From Oscillospiraceae bacterium (GTDB lineage Bacteria > Bacillota > Clostridia > Oscillospirales > Oscillospiraceae), in the NCBI GenBank assembly GCA_017415775.1, contig JAFQFC010000074.1, forward strand, positions 1 to 44,185: a stretch of 44,185 nt of DNA. Direction: 5' to 3'. The notes beneath the pieces were generated by a model. It saw only the letters and a program-made list of their open reading frames with translations. It did no database searches and was not told the origin of the DNA. Shown here in pieces: positions 35,558 through 42,087 of this stretch; the first letter of the stretch is position 1, and every line of letters starts with the position of its first letter. The position numbers and the translations under genes are program-made.

Positions 35558-35734
35558 ATGGAGAAAGCATGGCACGAAAAAAACATGTGTACAATCAGCA
35601 CGAAAATGAAAAAAACTGAGAAAGAAAGGCTCGACAAAATCCTTCGTCGCCGGCGGCAGTCGGTGTATGGACTGCTCCGGGATTATCTGCGTTCGTACAT
35701 GGACGCAGCAGACCGCAACGACGGCTTGCGGTGA
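35558..35734 (+). CDS. Ribbon-helix-helix (Arc/CopG-like) DNA-binding protein
   Basis: A 58-residue basic protein. After MEKAWHEKN comes a predicted beta strand MCTISTKMKK, then TEKERLDKILRRRRQSVYGL and LRDYLRSYMDAADRN as two helices. This is the layout of the ribbon-helix-helix fold, which binds DNA as dimers. ATG 35558 has AAAGGGGGTGA upstream at optimal distance; a longer in-frame ORF beginning at 35495 has no ribosome site. Candidate operator repeats lie just upstream. It is the first gene of the island and points the same way as the HNH gene 275 bases later. It may be the island's regulator or an accessory to the endonuclease, by inference. Confidence 0.72.
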   Translation: MEKAWHEKNMCTISTKMKKTEKERLDKILRRRRQSVYGLLRDYLRSYMDAADRNDGLR

Positions 35735-36009
35735 CGCCGCCCGCACAACGGCTTGTGCTGTGGTTCTCCATTCGGCACAACATCTTGTGCCCCTGCTTTC
35801 TGTGCTTGGCCCATCGTGGCAGACGGTCAAGGCCAGGGCAAGCGGCCCGCCGGCGGGTCTTACGCCCCGCCCAGGTGTGGCCGGCCTGCGTTCGTGGCCA
35901 TACATGGCCCCGCCCGCCGTCCGTCCCCGCCTGGCCCTTGCGGGCGTGGCGGGCCGGCCTTGACTTCGCCCGCCATACTTGGGCCATCACATGAAAGGGG
36001 GACACTTCG
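35735..36009 (+). other. Very GC-rich stretch between RHH and HNH genes, no gene supported
   Basis: This 275-base stretch is dominated by CCGCC, GGCCGG and GCGGGC words, with overlapping short inverted repeats such as GGCCCGCCGGCGGG. Open frames occur on both strands only because stop codons are rare at this GC content. The 12-mer GCCCTTGCGGGC occurs here (35934-35945) and also at 35355-35366, at the other end of the island. A structured RNA or protein-binding region is possible, but I see no diagnostic fold. Confidence 0.5.
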
Positions 36010-36306
36010 ATGCTAAGTGCCAGAATTCCAAACCACGTACGCAAAGCCGTTTACAAGCGGGACGGCTACCGCTGCGCCCTGTGCGACAACAACAGGGGCC
36101 TGCAAATCCATCACTACTGCCCTCGCAGCCAGGGCGGCTGCAATCATCCCATGAATCTAATCACGCTCTGTTGGAACTGTCATGCCATCATCCATGGCAC
36201 CAGGCTTGCCGGCTATGACTTCATGGACGAGGAAGCCTTGACACAGGCATGCGCTGAATACCTGGGAGACTACTACGCCCCGGATTGGTATCCTTACGAT
36301 GGGTGA
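36010..36306 (+). CDS. Small HNH endonuclease
   Basis: A 98-residue protein with a single HNH domain: RDGYRCALCDNNRGLQIHHY, then CPRSQGG, N49 in HPMNLITLCWNCH, and IIHG. The HNH residues are H35, N49 and H58/H62, and four cysteines C22, C25, C54 and C57 form the structural zinc site. The N terminus IPNHVRKAVYKRDGYRC is typical of phage and mobile-element HNH proteins. AAAGGGGG precedes the ATG. Its stop codon lies in a TTCG-loop hairpin (36303-36320). It is too small for IscB or a group II intron protein. It could nick or cut DNA during mobility of the island; that role is inference. Confidence 0.88.
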   Translation: MLSARIPNHVRKAVYKRDGYRCALCDNNRGLQIHHYCPRSQGGCNHPMNLITLCWNCHAIIHGTRLAGYDFMDEEALTQACAEYLGDYYAPDWYPYDG

Positions 36307-36594
36307 CGCTTCGGCGTCACTCTTACTGGCATGAAAGCGGTGGCGCAGCGGGGCCCACCCCTGCGGGTGCAGCCTGTGCCGGTGCCGGCACGGTGCGCCG
36401 GCCCTCGGCACGCCTGCACCCTGGCGTTGCGCCCCCGCCCGCTGCGCCTGTGCCGCCCTGCCTGAGGGCAGACCGGCACAAATTTGAATTGCGGCGGCAA
36501 GTGTGCCGCCGTATCTCGTCGCCGCCGGCCCTATTCGATTGCGGGGGAAGGTGCCGGCGGCTCCTCGGCGGGGGTGTCCTCTTGCGGTACCGCC
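36303..36594 (+). other. GC-rich hairpin region downstream of the HNH gene
   Basis: No plus-strand gene is supported here. Clear inverted repeats are GTGACGC/GCGTCAC with a TTCG tetraloop (36303-36320, overlapping the HNH stop), GTGCCG/CGGCAC near 36380, and CGGCGGCA/TGCCGCCG with loop AGTG (36492-36511). The TTCG hairpin has no T run, so terminator function is doubtful. On the minus strand a 24-codon frame begins from the duplicated der start. Confidence 0.6.
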
Positions 36595-36605
36595 GGTTTA
36601 CTCAT
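36531..36605 (-). pseudogene. Mini-ORF of 24 codons using the duplicated der start
   Basis: Copy 2 of the 39-bp repeat supplies AAGGAGG, ATG and the codons for MSKP, identical to the start of Der. It then runs into unrelated sequence encoding a Pro/Glu-rich tail (AVPQEDTPAEEPPAPSPAIE) before TAG at 36531. It is best seen as a truncated der 5' end captured at the island border. It would be translated right after DUF512, since its ribosome site is intact. Whether the peptide matters is unknown. Confidence 0.55.
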
Positions 36606-36633
36606 AGGATATTACCTCCTTGTCAGGGGAATG
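36595..36633. repeat. 39-bp direct repeat, copy 2 (next to the DUF512 stop codon)
   Basis: Identical to 35293-35331. It ends eight bases before the stop codon of the DUF512 gene. This side probably keeps the original DUF512-der spacer, while the der side carries the copy joined to intact der. Confidence 0.95.
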
Positions 36634-36641
36634 TGCGTTTT

Positions 36642-37943
36642 TTACCAGGTGGCCTCAAACATGGCGTCGGCCAGATCGCCGCCGTCAATGCCCACCACCT
36701 GCACGGGAACGCCCAGTTCGTCGCTGAGACGCTCCACGGTGTAGTCATCCAAAAATACGGTCTCGCCATGGCGCAGCATGTGCAGGGGGATCAGCACACG
36801 GCCCTCCACCTTACCCTTGAGCTGTGCGGCGATGTCCTGTCCGGTCAGCAGACCTGCCACGTCGATGGTGTGGCCGAAGAAATCGTTCTCCACGGCGATC
36901 ACCTGGCCCTGCAGGCCGGGGAAGCGCTCCTGCGCCCGCTGCAGCAGCATCCGCAGGTGGGCGGCGGCCGCCGTGCCGGTGGCAATGGTGAAGGGCGTGG
37001 GGGACTCGGGCAGTTCTTCGTCCTCCAGCGCAGTCATGAAGTCAGCCTCCAGAGAGCGCAGCATGCCAACGCCGTTTTCCAGCTGCCGGTAGCCCTCGTA
37101 GTAGTCCTCCTCGGGCAGAGGCAGTTCAGCCCGCAGAAACAGCTCGTCGGCGCAGAAGAAAAGGCGGGTGCCGAACTTCTCCAGACACTTTTGACCGTAT
37201 TCCTCGGCGATGGCGATGATGTCTCGGGCAGTTTCCTTGTCCACGGGGTTGATCCTGGCAAGACCCTTGCGATACTTGGTCAGACCCACCGGCACCACGG
37301 AGCAGCCGGCAAAGCCCATGTCCATGATGTCCTGCATGGTGCGGCGCAGCTGATCGCCGTCGTTCCAGCCGGGACAGACCACGATCTGTCCGTTCATCAC
37401 GATGCCGGCCTTGCCGAACTGGCGCATGTATTCCAGACTCTGGCGGGCATTCTTGTTGCCCAGCATGGTGCAGTGCAGCTGGGGATCGGTGGTGTGTACG
37501 GAGACGTTGATGGGGCTGATGTGCAGATCCATGATCCGCTGTGCCTCACGGGGGGAGAGATTGGTCAGAGTGATGTAGTTGCCCAGCAGGAAGCTGAGGC
37601 GGGCGTCATCATCCTTGAAATAAAGGCTCTGGCGCATGCCGGGGGGCATCTGGTCCACAAAGCAGAAGATGCAGTGGTTGGAACAGGACCGCATCTCGTC
37701 CATGAGATAGGTGTCGAAGTTCAGGCCCAGATCCTGACCCTCCTCCTTGCGGATGCGGACTTTGCGCACCGTCCCGTCGGGGGAGGAGAGGGTCACCACG
37801 CTCTCGGCATCGTAGCCGTAGAAGCGGTAATCCAGCACATCGATGATCTCGTGGCCGTTGATGGTCAGCAGTTTTTCGCCCACCTTGATGCCGTAGCGGT
37901 CCGCCGGACTGCGGCGGTCGATGGATGTGATCACAGTACTCAT
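36642..37943 (-). CDS. DUF512 / PDZ-radical SAM iron-sulfur protein
   Basis: A 433-residue protein conserved in Clostridia next to der. Residues 1-75 form a PDZ-like domain (SPADRYGIKVGEKLLTINGH). A radical SAM-type cluster site follows, C87, C91 and C94 in RSCSNHCIFCFVDQMPPGMR. The core continues with YITLTNLSPREAQRIMDLHI, ISPINVSVHTTDP and VVPVGLTKYR. The C-terminal DUF512 domain (about 230-433) ends GIDGGDLADAMFE. The reaction is unknown; conservation with der has suggested a ribosome- or tRNA-linked role, which is inference. It has its own promoter and begins the DUF512-der-plsY-EamA unit. The HNH island lies directly after it. Confidence 0.9.
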   Translation of the reverse strand: MSTVITSIDRRSPADRYGIKVGEKLLTINGHEIIDVLDYRFYGYDAESVVTLSSPDGTVRKVRIRKEEGQDLGLNFDTYLMDEMRSCSNHCIFCFVDQMPPGMRQSLYFKDDDARLSFLLGNYITLTNLSPREAQRIMDLHISPINVSVHTTDPQLHCTMLGNKNARQSLEYMRQFGKAGIVMNGQIVVCPGWNDGDQLRRTMQDIMDMGFAGCSVVPVGLTKYRKGLARINPVDKETARDIIAIAEEYGQKCLEKFGTRLFFCADELFLRAELPLPEEDYYEGYRQLENGVGMLRSLEADFMTALEDEELPESPTPFTIATGTAAAAHLRMLLQRAQERFPGLQGQVIAVENDFFGHTIDVAGLLTGQDIAAQLKGKVEGRVLIPLHMLRHGETVFLDDYTVERLSDELGVPVQVVGIDGGDLADAMFEATW

Positions 37944-37989
37944 AGGGATATACCTCGCTAAAGGGCATAATCTTACATTCTAAAAATAC

Positions 37990-38018
37990 AGTATATCCGA
38001 AAAAATGGAAAACCGCAA
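37990..38018 (-). promoter_or_regulatory. Promoter of the DUF512-der-plsY operon
   Basis: On the minus strand TTGCGG (38018-38013) and TATACT (37995-37990) are spaced by exactly 17 bases, 46 bases before the DUF512 ATG. Confidence 0.72.
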
Positions 38019-38024
38019 CAGGAA

Positions 38025-38066
38025 AAGGCAAAAAAGTAAGGAGGGAAGAAGAATCTTCCCTCCTAA
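38025..38066 (-). terminator. Intrinsic terminator of the DUF177-rpmF operon
   Basis: An 11-bp perfect stem AGGAGGGAAGA/TCTTCCCTCCT (38039-38064) with a four-base loop is followed on the minus strand by TACTTTTTTG. It lies 19 bases after rpmF. Confidence 0.85.
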
Positions 38067-38082
38067 CAAGGACACACGGTAA

Positions 38083-38280
38083 TTATTCGCCGGCGGCCAC
38101 AGACTTGACCACCTTGACTTCGCGACCCTTATAGGTACCGCACTCGGGGCACATTCTGTGAGGCAGATGCAGCGCGCCACACTTGGAGCAAGCCACCAGA
38201 CCGGGAGCAGTCAGCTTCCACACGGAGCTGCGTCTCTTGTTGCGTCTTTGTTTGGATACTTTTCTCTTAGGTACTGCCAT
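38083..38280 (-). CDS. rpmF: 50S ribosomal protein L32 (zinc-binding form)
   Basis: A 65-residue basic protein of the large subunit. [19 protein letters not shown] is the universal L32 start. The zinc ribbon has CSKC (C31, C34) and CPEC (C44, C47), so this is the cysteine-containing form. AAGGAGG lies ahead of the ATG. It is cotranscribed with the upstream DUF177 gene, an association seen in most bacteria. Confidence 0.98.
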   Translation of the reverse strand: MAVPKRKVSKQRRNKRRSSVWKLTAPGLVACSKCGALHLPHRMCPECGTYKGREVKVVKSVAAGE

Positions 38281-38342
38281 GTTGACACCTCCTTGGTCTT
38301 AACTGCCTGAGCAGTAATTTAATAGTTAGGTTTATGGATGCG

Positions 38343-38840
38343 TTAGTCGTCCTGCAGCAGTTTTGCCAGCGCGGCCAGCCGGGGATCGACCTGCTTTTTG
38401 CAGCGGCAGGGCTCCTCATTGAGGTTGACGCCGCAGCCGGGGCAAAGACCCTGACAGTCTTCGCTGCAGAGTGCTGTCGTGTCCATATCGAGAATGAACG
38501 CTGTTCTGGCAAGATCGGCCAGATCTACCTCGTCCTTGTCCAGTACAACGATGTCTTCGTTTTCCTCATCCTGCTTCTCTTCCACCAATACACAGGCGTA
38601 TTCCACAGTCTGGGGATCGTCGAATTCCTTCGCGCACCGGGCGCAGACGCTGCGCAGCGTCGTCTCTGCCTGAAGTTCACAATGCAGTACACCTGCACGG
38701 TTCATCACACGGCCGTCCACAACAACCGGATGGACCACAGGGTACATACCGCCGAAGTCCAGATCGGAAAGATCCATCTCAAAATGAAAATCCTGACTGG
38801 CGCCGGGGGTATGCAAAATTCTGTTTACGTTCAAACGCAT
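38343..38840 (-). CDS. DUF177 (YceD-like) protein associated with L32
   Basis: A 165-residue acidic protein of the YceD/DUF177 family, which is linked to 23S rRNA accumulation in bacteria and plants. It contains the conserved SVCARCAKEFDDP segment, an acidic stretch (EEKQDEENEDIVVLD), then AFILDMDTTALCSEDCQGLC and PGCGVNLNEEPCRCK, where CxxC pairs may bind zinc. The annotated start ATG 38840 has GAGGTG upstream; a longer frame would cross the promoter and is rejected. It precedes rpmF by 62 bases in the typical arrangement. Confidence 0.93.
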   Translation of the reverse strand: MRLNVNRILHTPGASQDFHFEMDLSDLDFGGMYPVVHPVVVDGRVMNRAGVLHCELQAETTLRSVCARCAKEFDDPQTVEYACVLVEEKQDEENEDIVVLDKDEVDLADLARTAFILDMDTTALCSEDCQGLCPGCGVNLNEEPCRCKKQVDPRLAALAKLLQDD

Positions 38841-38867
38841 AGTACACCTCGCAATGACACGAGTGAT

Positions 38868-38896
38868 ATTATACTCAATCGAACTCGCCTTGTCAA
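38868..38896 (-). promoter_or_regulatory. Consensus sigma-A promoter of the DUF177-rpmF operon
   Basis: On the minus strand TTGACA (38896-38891) and TATAAT (38873-38868) with exactly 17 bases between are both perfect matches, the strongest promoter in the window. Confidence 0.95.
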
Positions 38897-38915
38897 ACAT
38901 TTTCTTACAAATATT

Positions 38916-38943
38916 TTGACTTTTTTCTAAAAACGAGTAGAAT
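38916..38943 (+). promoter_or_regulatory. Promoter of the RluD-type synthase gene
   Basis: TTGACT (38916-38921) and TAGAAT (38938-38943) are spaced by 16 bases, 30 bases before the ATG and divergent from the DUF177 promoter. Confidence 0.8.
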
Positions 38944-38973
38944 GGTTTTGTAAGATTCTATGGGAGGCGCCTT

Positions 38974-39933
38974 ATGAGAGAACTGACCATCGGAAAAAAC
39001 GACGCAGGCCAGCGCCTGGACCGCTTTGTGGCCAAATCTTTGCCCCTGCTGCCCTCGGCCCTGCTGCAAAAATATATCCGCCTCAAGCGCATCAAGGTCA
39101 ATCAAGCCCGTGCCGAGCGTGACTACCGGCTCAAGGAAGGCGATGTGCTGCAATTATATATTAATGATGAGTTCTTTGACAAGCCCCGGGAGGAAAATAT
39201 GTTCCTCACCTTGTTTCGCCCGGTGCTGGACATCGTGTACGAGGATGAGAACCTGATGCTGCTCAATAAGCGGCCCGGTCTGGTGGTCCATGCCGACGAG
39301 ACGGAGAAGGTCAATACCCTCATCAACCACATTCAGGCCTACCTCTACCAGAAGCGGGAGTGGAATCCCCGCTGGGAGAATGCCTTCACCCCGGCCCTGT
39401 GCAACCGCATCGACCGCAACACCGGCGGCATCGTCATCGCCGCCAAGAACGCCGAAACGCTGCGCATCATCAACGAGAAGATCCGTGACCGGGAGCTGGA
39501 TAAGCGTTATCTGTGCATCACCGTGGGTGCGCCCAAGCCGGCGGAAGGGAAGATCGAGTGCTTCCTTTTGAAGGACGAGAAGAAGAAGGAAGTGGCCGTC
39601 TACCATAAGCCTGTCCCCGGCGGCAAAACGGCAGTGACCAAGTACCGCACGCTGGAAAAGCGGGGCGAACTGGCGCTGGTGGAGGTGGAGCTGCTGACCG
39701 GCCGCACCCACCAGATCCGTGCTTCTTTTGCCGATCTGGGCTGCCCGCTGCTGGGCGACGGCAAGTACGGCCGGGGCGAGGTGAACAAGCGCTACGGCGA
39801 GACCCGCCAGGCCCTGTATTCTTACCGGCTCACCTTTGACCTTCCCACCGATGCCGGTATCCTCAATTATCTCAAAGGCCGTACTTTCACGGTGGAAAAC
39901 GTGCCATTCTGCGATAAATATTTTGGAAAATAA
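38974..39933 (+). CDS. RluA/RluD-family pseudouridine synthase with S4 domain
   Basis: A 319-residue RNA pseudouridine synthase. An N-terminal S4 RNA-binding domain (about 12-65, GQRLDRFVAKSLPLLP and LKRIKVNQ) precedes the catalytic domain. That domain shows LMLLNKRPGLVVHAD, the catalytic loop ALCNRIDRNTGGIVIAAK with D147, LDKRYLCITVG, and ELLTGRTHQIRASFADLGC. The catalytic motif is RID, a conservative change from RLD. Bacterial relatives modify 23S rRNA, but the site cannot be assigned. It is monocistronic with its own promoter and terminator, and starts after a GGGAGG site. Confidence 0.92.
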   Translation: MRELTIGKNDAGQRLDRFVAKSLPLLPSALLQKYIRLKRIKVNQARAERDYRLKEGDVLQLYINDEFFDKPREENMFLTLFRPVLDIVYEDENLMLLNKRPGLVVHADETEKVNTLINHIQAYLYQKREWNPRWENAFTPALCNRIDRNTGGIVIAAKNAETLRIINEKIRDRELDKRYLCITVGAPKPAEGKIECFLLKDEKKKEVAVYHKPVPGGKTAVTKYRTLEKRGELALVEVELLTGRTHQIRASFADLGCPLLGDGKYGRGEVNKRYGETRQALYSYRLTFDLPTDAGILNYLKGRTFTVENVPFCDKYFGK

Positions 39934-39943
39934 TACAAATACT

Positions 39944-39974
39944 AAAGCCTGCCGCAGCTGCGGCGGGCTTTTTC
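39944..39974 (+). terminator. Intrinsic terminator after the RluD-type gene
   Basis: GCCTGCCGCAG pairs with CTGCGGCGGGC (one G-T pair) followed by TTTTTCGTTTT, 10 bases after the stop codon. Confidence 0.88.
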
Positions 39975-40011
39975 GTTTTAGCAGACTAAAGGAAAATCTT
40001 GTGTTTATCCA

Positions 40012-40040
40012 TTGACAATTCGACAGCTTTTTTATATAGT
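40012..40040 (+). promoter_or_regulatory. Promoter of the potABCD operon
   Basis: TTGACA (40012-40017, perfect) and TATAGT (40035-40040) are spaced by 17 bases. Transcription should begin near 40047, giving a leader of about 90 bases. Confidence 0.88.
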
Positions 40041-40046
40041 AAAGTT

Positions 40047-40117
40047 GCCAGATTCCAACGAAAAAAACGGCCGGGAACACGGCCTCTTTGCTTCGAACAG
40101 AAGTGGCTCATTTTTTT
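40047..40117 (+). promoter_or_regulatory. Structured leader of the pot transcript, possible attenuator
   Basis: GGCCG/CGGCC (40069-40084) forms one hairpin. A second, imperfect one (CTTC 40091-40094 with GAAG 40100-40103, plus flanking GCC/GGC) is followed by seven T (40111-40117). The layout resembles an antiterminator/terminator, but the second stem is short, so attenuation is only a possibility. Confidence 0.3.
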
Positions 40118-40136
40118 ACGAAATGGGGGAGGATAG

Positions 40137-41285
40137 ATGTCCAAAGAGTTGATTCGCCTGCACGATGTCTGCATGGCGTATGACGACGAGCTGGTTCTCG
40201 ACAACATCAATCTTTATATCAATGACTCGGAGTTCCTCACGCTCCTTGGTCCCAGCGGCTGCGGTAAAACCACCACGCTGCGTATCATCGGCGGCTTTAC
40301 CACGCCTTCTTCCGGTGATGTGACCTTTGACGGCGAGAGGATCAACGATGTTCCGCCTCATAAGCGGCAGATCAATACGGTGTTCCAGAAGTATGCGCTG
40401 TTCCCGCATCTGGACGTATTTGAGAATATTGCCTTTGGTCTTCGCATCGCCAAGGTGGGCGAGAAGGAGATCGAAGAGCGCGTCAATGAGATGCTGGAAG
40501 TGGTCAGCCTGAAGGGCTTCGGCAAGCGTAAGGTAGACCAGCTCTCCGGCGGTCAGCAGCAGCGTGTGGCCATCGCAAGAGCGCTGGTAAACCGCCCCAA
40601 GGTGCTGCTGCTGGACGAGCCTCTGGGCGCACTGGATCTGCGTCTGCGCAAGGATATGCAGAACGAACTGAAGCGTATCCAGCAGCAGATGGGCATTACC
40701 TTTATATATGTGACCCACGATCAGGAGGAAGCGCTGACCATGTCCGACACCGTGGTGGTCATGGACAAGGGCCGCATCCAGCAGATCGGCTCTCCCGAGG
40801 ATATTTACAACGAGCCCAAGAACGCCTTCGTGGCGGACTTCATCGGCGAGTCCAATATCCTCGACGGCATTATGCACACCGACTTTGTGGTGGAGATCTT
40901 CAACCGCAAGTTCCGCTGTCTGGATAAGGGCTTTGCGCCGATGGAGCCGGTGGATGTTGTCATCCGTCCTGAGGACATCGAGATCATGGCACCTGAAAAG
41001 GGCCGCCTGCAGGGCACGGTGACCTCCGTTACCTTCAAGGGCGTCCATTACGATACCATCGTGGACTTCAAGGGCTACAAGTGGCTCATCCAGACCACTG
41101 ATTATCACGAGGTGGGCAGCGTCATCGGCATTATCCTGAATCCCGATGATATCCACATCATGAAAAAGAGCGAGTATTCCGGTATGTTCGGCGACTACAG
41201 TTCCTATTCTGCAGAGTATGACGAGATCAACGATCCCGACTTCGATGCGGACGAGGCTGAGGAGGACGCTGACGATGAGGACTAA
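40137..41285 (+). CDS. potA: Spermidine/putrescine ABC importer, ATPase subunit
   Basis: The 382-residue ATPase powers polyamine uptake. Walker A is [15 protein letters not shown] (G38 to T46), the Q loop and ABC signature read [15 protein letters not shown], and Walker [13 protein letters not shown] is followed by the H loop [11 protein letters not shown]-terminal TOBE/OB domain (about 245-350) has [11 protein letters not shown]. The last 20 residues are almost all Asp and Glu; their codons include the AGGAGG ribosome site of potB and overlap its start by 11 bases. The ATG has GGGGGAGGAT ahead. The order potABCD matches the classical operon. Confidence 0.95.
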   Translation: MSKELIRLHDVCMAYDDELVLDNINLYINDSEFLTLLGPSGCGKTTTLRIIGGFTTPSSGDVTFDGERINDVPPHKRQINTVFQKYALFPHLDVFENIAFGLRIAKVGEKEIEERVNEMLEVVSLKGFGKRKVDQLSGGQQQRVAIARALVNRPKVLLLDEPLGALDLRLRKDMQNELKRIQQQMGITFIYVTHDQEEALTMSDTVVVMDKGRIQQIGSPEDIYNEPKNAFVADFIGESNILDGIMHTDFVVEIFNRKFRCLDKGFAPMEPVDVVIRPEDIEIMAPEKGRLQGTVTSVTFKGVHYDTIVDFKGYKWLIQTTDYHEVGSVIGIILNPDDIHIMKKSEYSGMFGDYSSYSAEYDEINDPDFDADEAEEDADDED

Positions 41286-42087
41286 GAGCGCGGCAGTGCC
41301 GTATGTGTTCTGGATGGCCGTGTTTGTGGTCATTCCTCTGGTGCTGATCGTGGTGTATGCCTTCACCAATTACGACGGCGCCTTTACGCTGGAAAACTTT
41401 GACAATATCGATGTGTTCCTGCAGGTGTTCGGCAACTCCGTGGTGCTGGCGCTGATCGCCACCGCGATCTGCCTGCTGATCGCCTATCCCTTCTCCTACT
41501 TCCTGGCTCAGGAAGGCCCCGTTTTCCGCAAGGTGGCCATGCTGCTCATCATGCTGCCCATGTGGATGAACTTCCTGCTGCGTACCTACGCATGGATGTC
41601 CATTCTGGAAAATAACGGCTTTTTGAACCAGCTGCTGGGCCTGTTTGGCATCGGCCCGGTCCATATCATCAACACGGATATTGCCGTGGTGCTGGGTATG
41701 GTGTATAACTTCCTGCCCTTTATGATCCTGCCCATCTTCTCGGTCATCGATAAGCTGGATCATAAGTATATCGAGGCGGCACAGGATCTGGGCGCCAACA
41801 AGCGCGAGACCTTCCGCCGCGTCATCTTCCCCCTGAGCCTGCCGGGCGTGCTGTCGGGCGTGACCATGGTGTTCATTCCCTCCATCAGCACCTTCGCCAT
41901 CTCCAAGCTGCTGGGCGGCGGCATGAGCTTCCTGCTGGGCGACCTGATCGAGATGCAGTTCCTGGGCAGCGCCTATAACCCCCATCTGGGCAGCGCCATC
42001 GCTCTGATGATGCTGGTCCTGGTGCTGGTCGCCACGCTGATCACCAACCGCTTCGGCGGCGGCGATGAAGGGACGGTGTTGATGTAA
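41275..42087 (+). CDS. potB: Spermidine/putrescine ABC importer, permease subunit B
   Basis: A 270-residue permease with about six membrane spans. The cytoplasmic EAA loop is [20 protein letters not shown] (about 163-182), the surface that contacts PotA. A large soluble segment after span 1 ([16 protein letters not shown]) matches PotB proteins. ATG 41275 is chosen because AGGAGG (41260-41265) is nine bases upstream; an earlier in-frame start would add 19 unrelated residues. It overlaps potA by 11 bases and shares one base with potC. Confidence 0.94.
   Translation: MRTKSAAVPYVFWMAVFVVIPLVLIVVYAFTNYDGAFTLENFDNIDVFLQVFGNSVVLALIATAICLLIAYPFSYFLAQEGPVFRKVAMLLIMLPMWMNFLLRTYAWMSILENNGFLNQLLGLFGIGPVHIINTDIAVVLGMVYNFLPFMILPIFSVIDKLDHKYIEAAQDLGANKRETFRRVIFPLSLPGVLSGVTMVFIPSISTFAISKLLGGGMSFLLGDLIEMQFLGSAYNPHLGSAIALMMLVLVLVATLITNRFGGGDEGTVLM

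Larger units (their letters stand above)
35332..36594. mobile_element. Putative HNH-bearing insertion island between der and DUF512
   Basis: About 1.26 kb lies between two identical 39-bp direct repeats, splitting an otherwise tight minus-strand operon. The cargo runs on the plus strand: a ribbon-helix-helix protein and an HNH endonuclease. The composition shifts from CA-rich to extremely GC-rich and back, unlike the flanks. No transposase, integrase, tRNA or terminal inverted repeat is seen. The repeat comprises the der leader and first codons, so an intact der start exists on the der side. Insertion by an HNH-driven, homing-like event or by a duplication during recombination are both possible; the mechanism is inference. 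Confidence 0.6.

Noticed and set aside
35595-36044. A 149-codon minus-strand frame across the RHH gene and GC-rich spacer
   Set aside because: No ribosome site, Arg/Ala/Gly-rich composition from high GC, and it overlaps the better supported RHH and HNH genes.
36010-36306. IscB, TnpB or intron-encoded endonuclease
   Set aside because: At 98 residues there is no RuvC domain, bridge helix or reverse transcriptase, and the flanks are direct repeats of an intergenic segment rather than a split gene.
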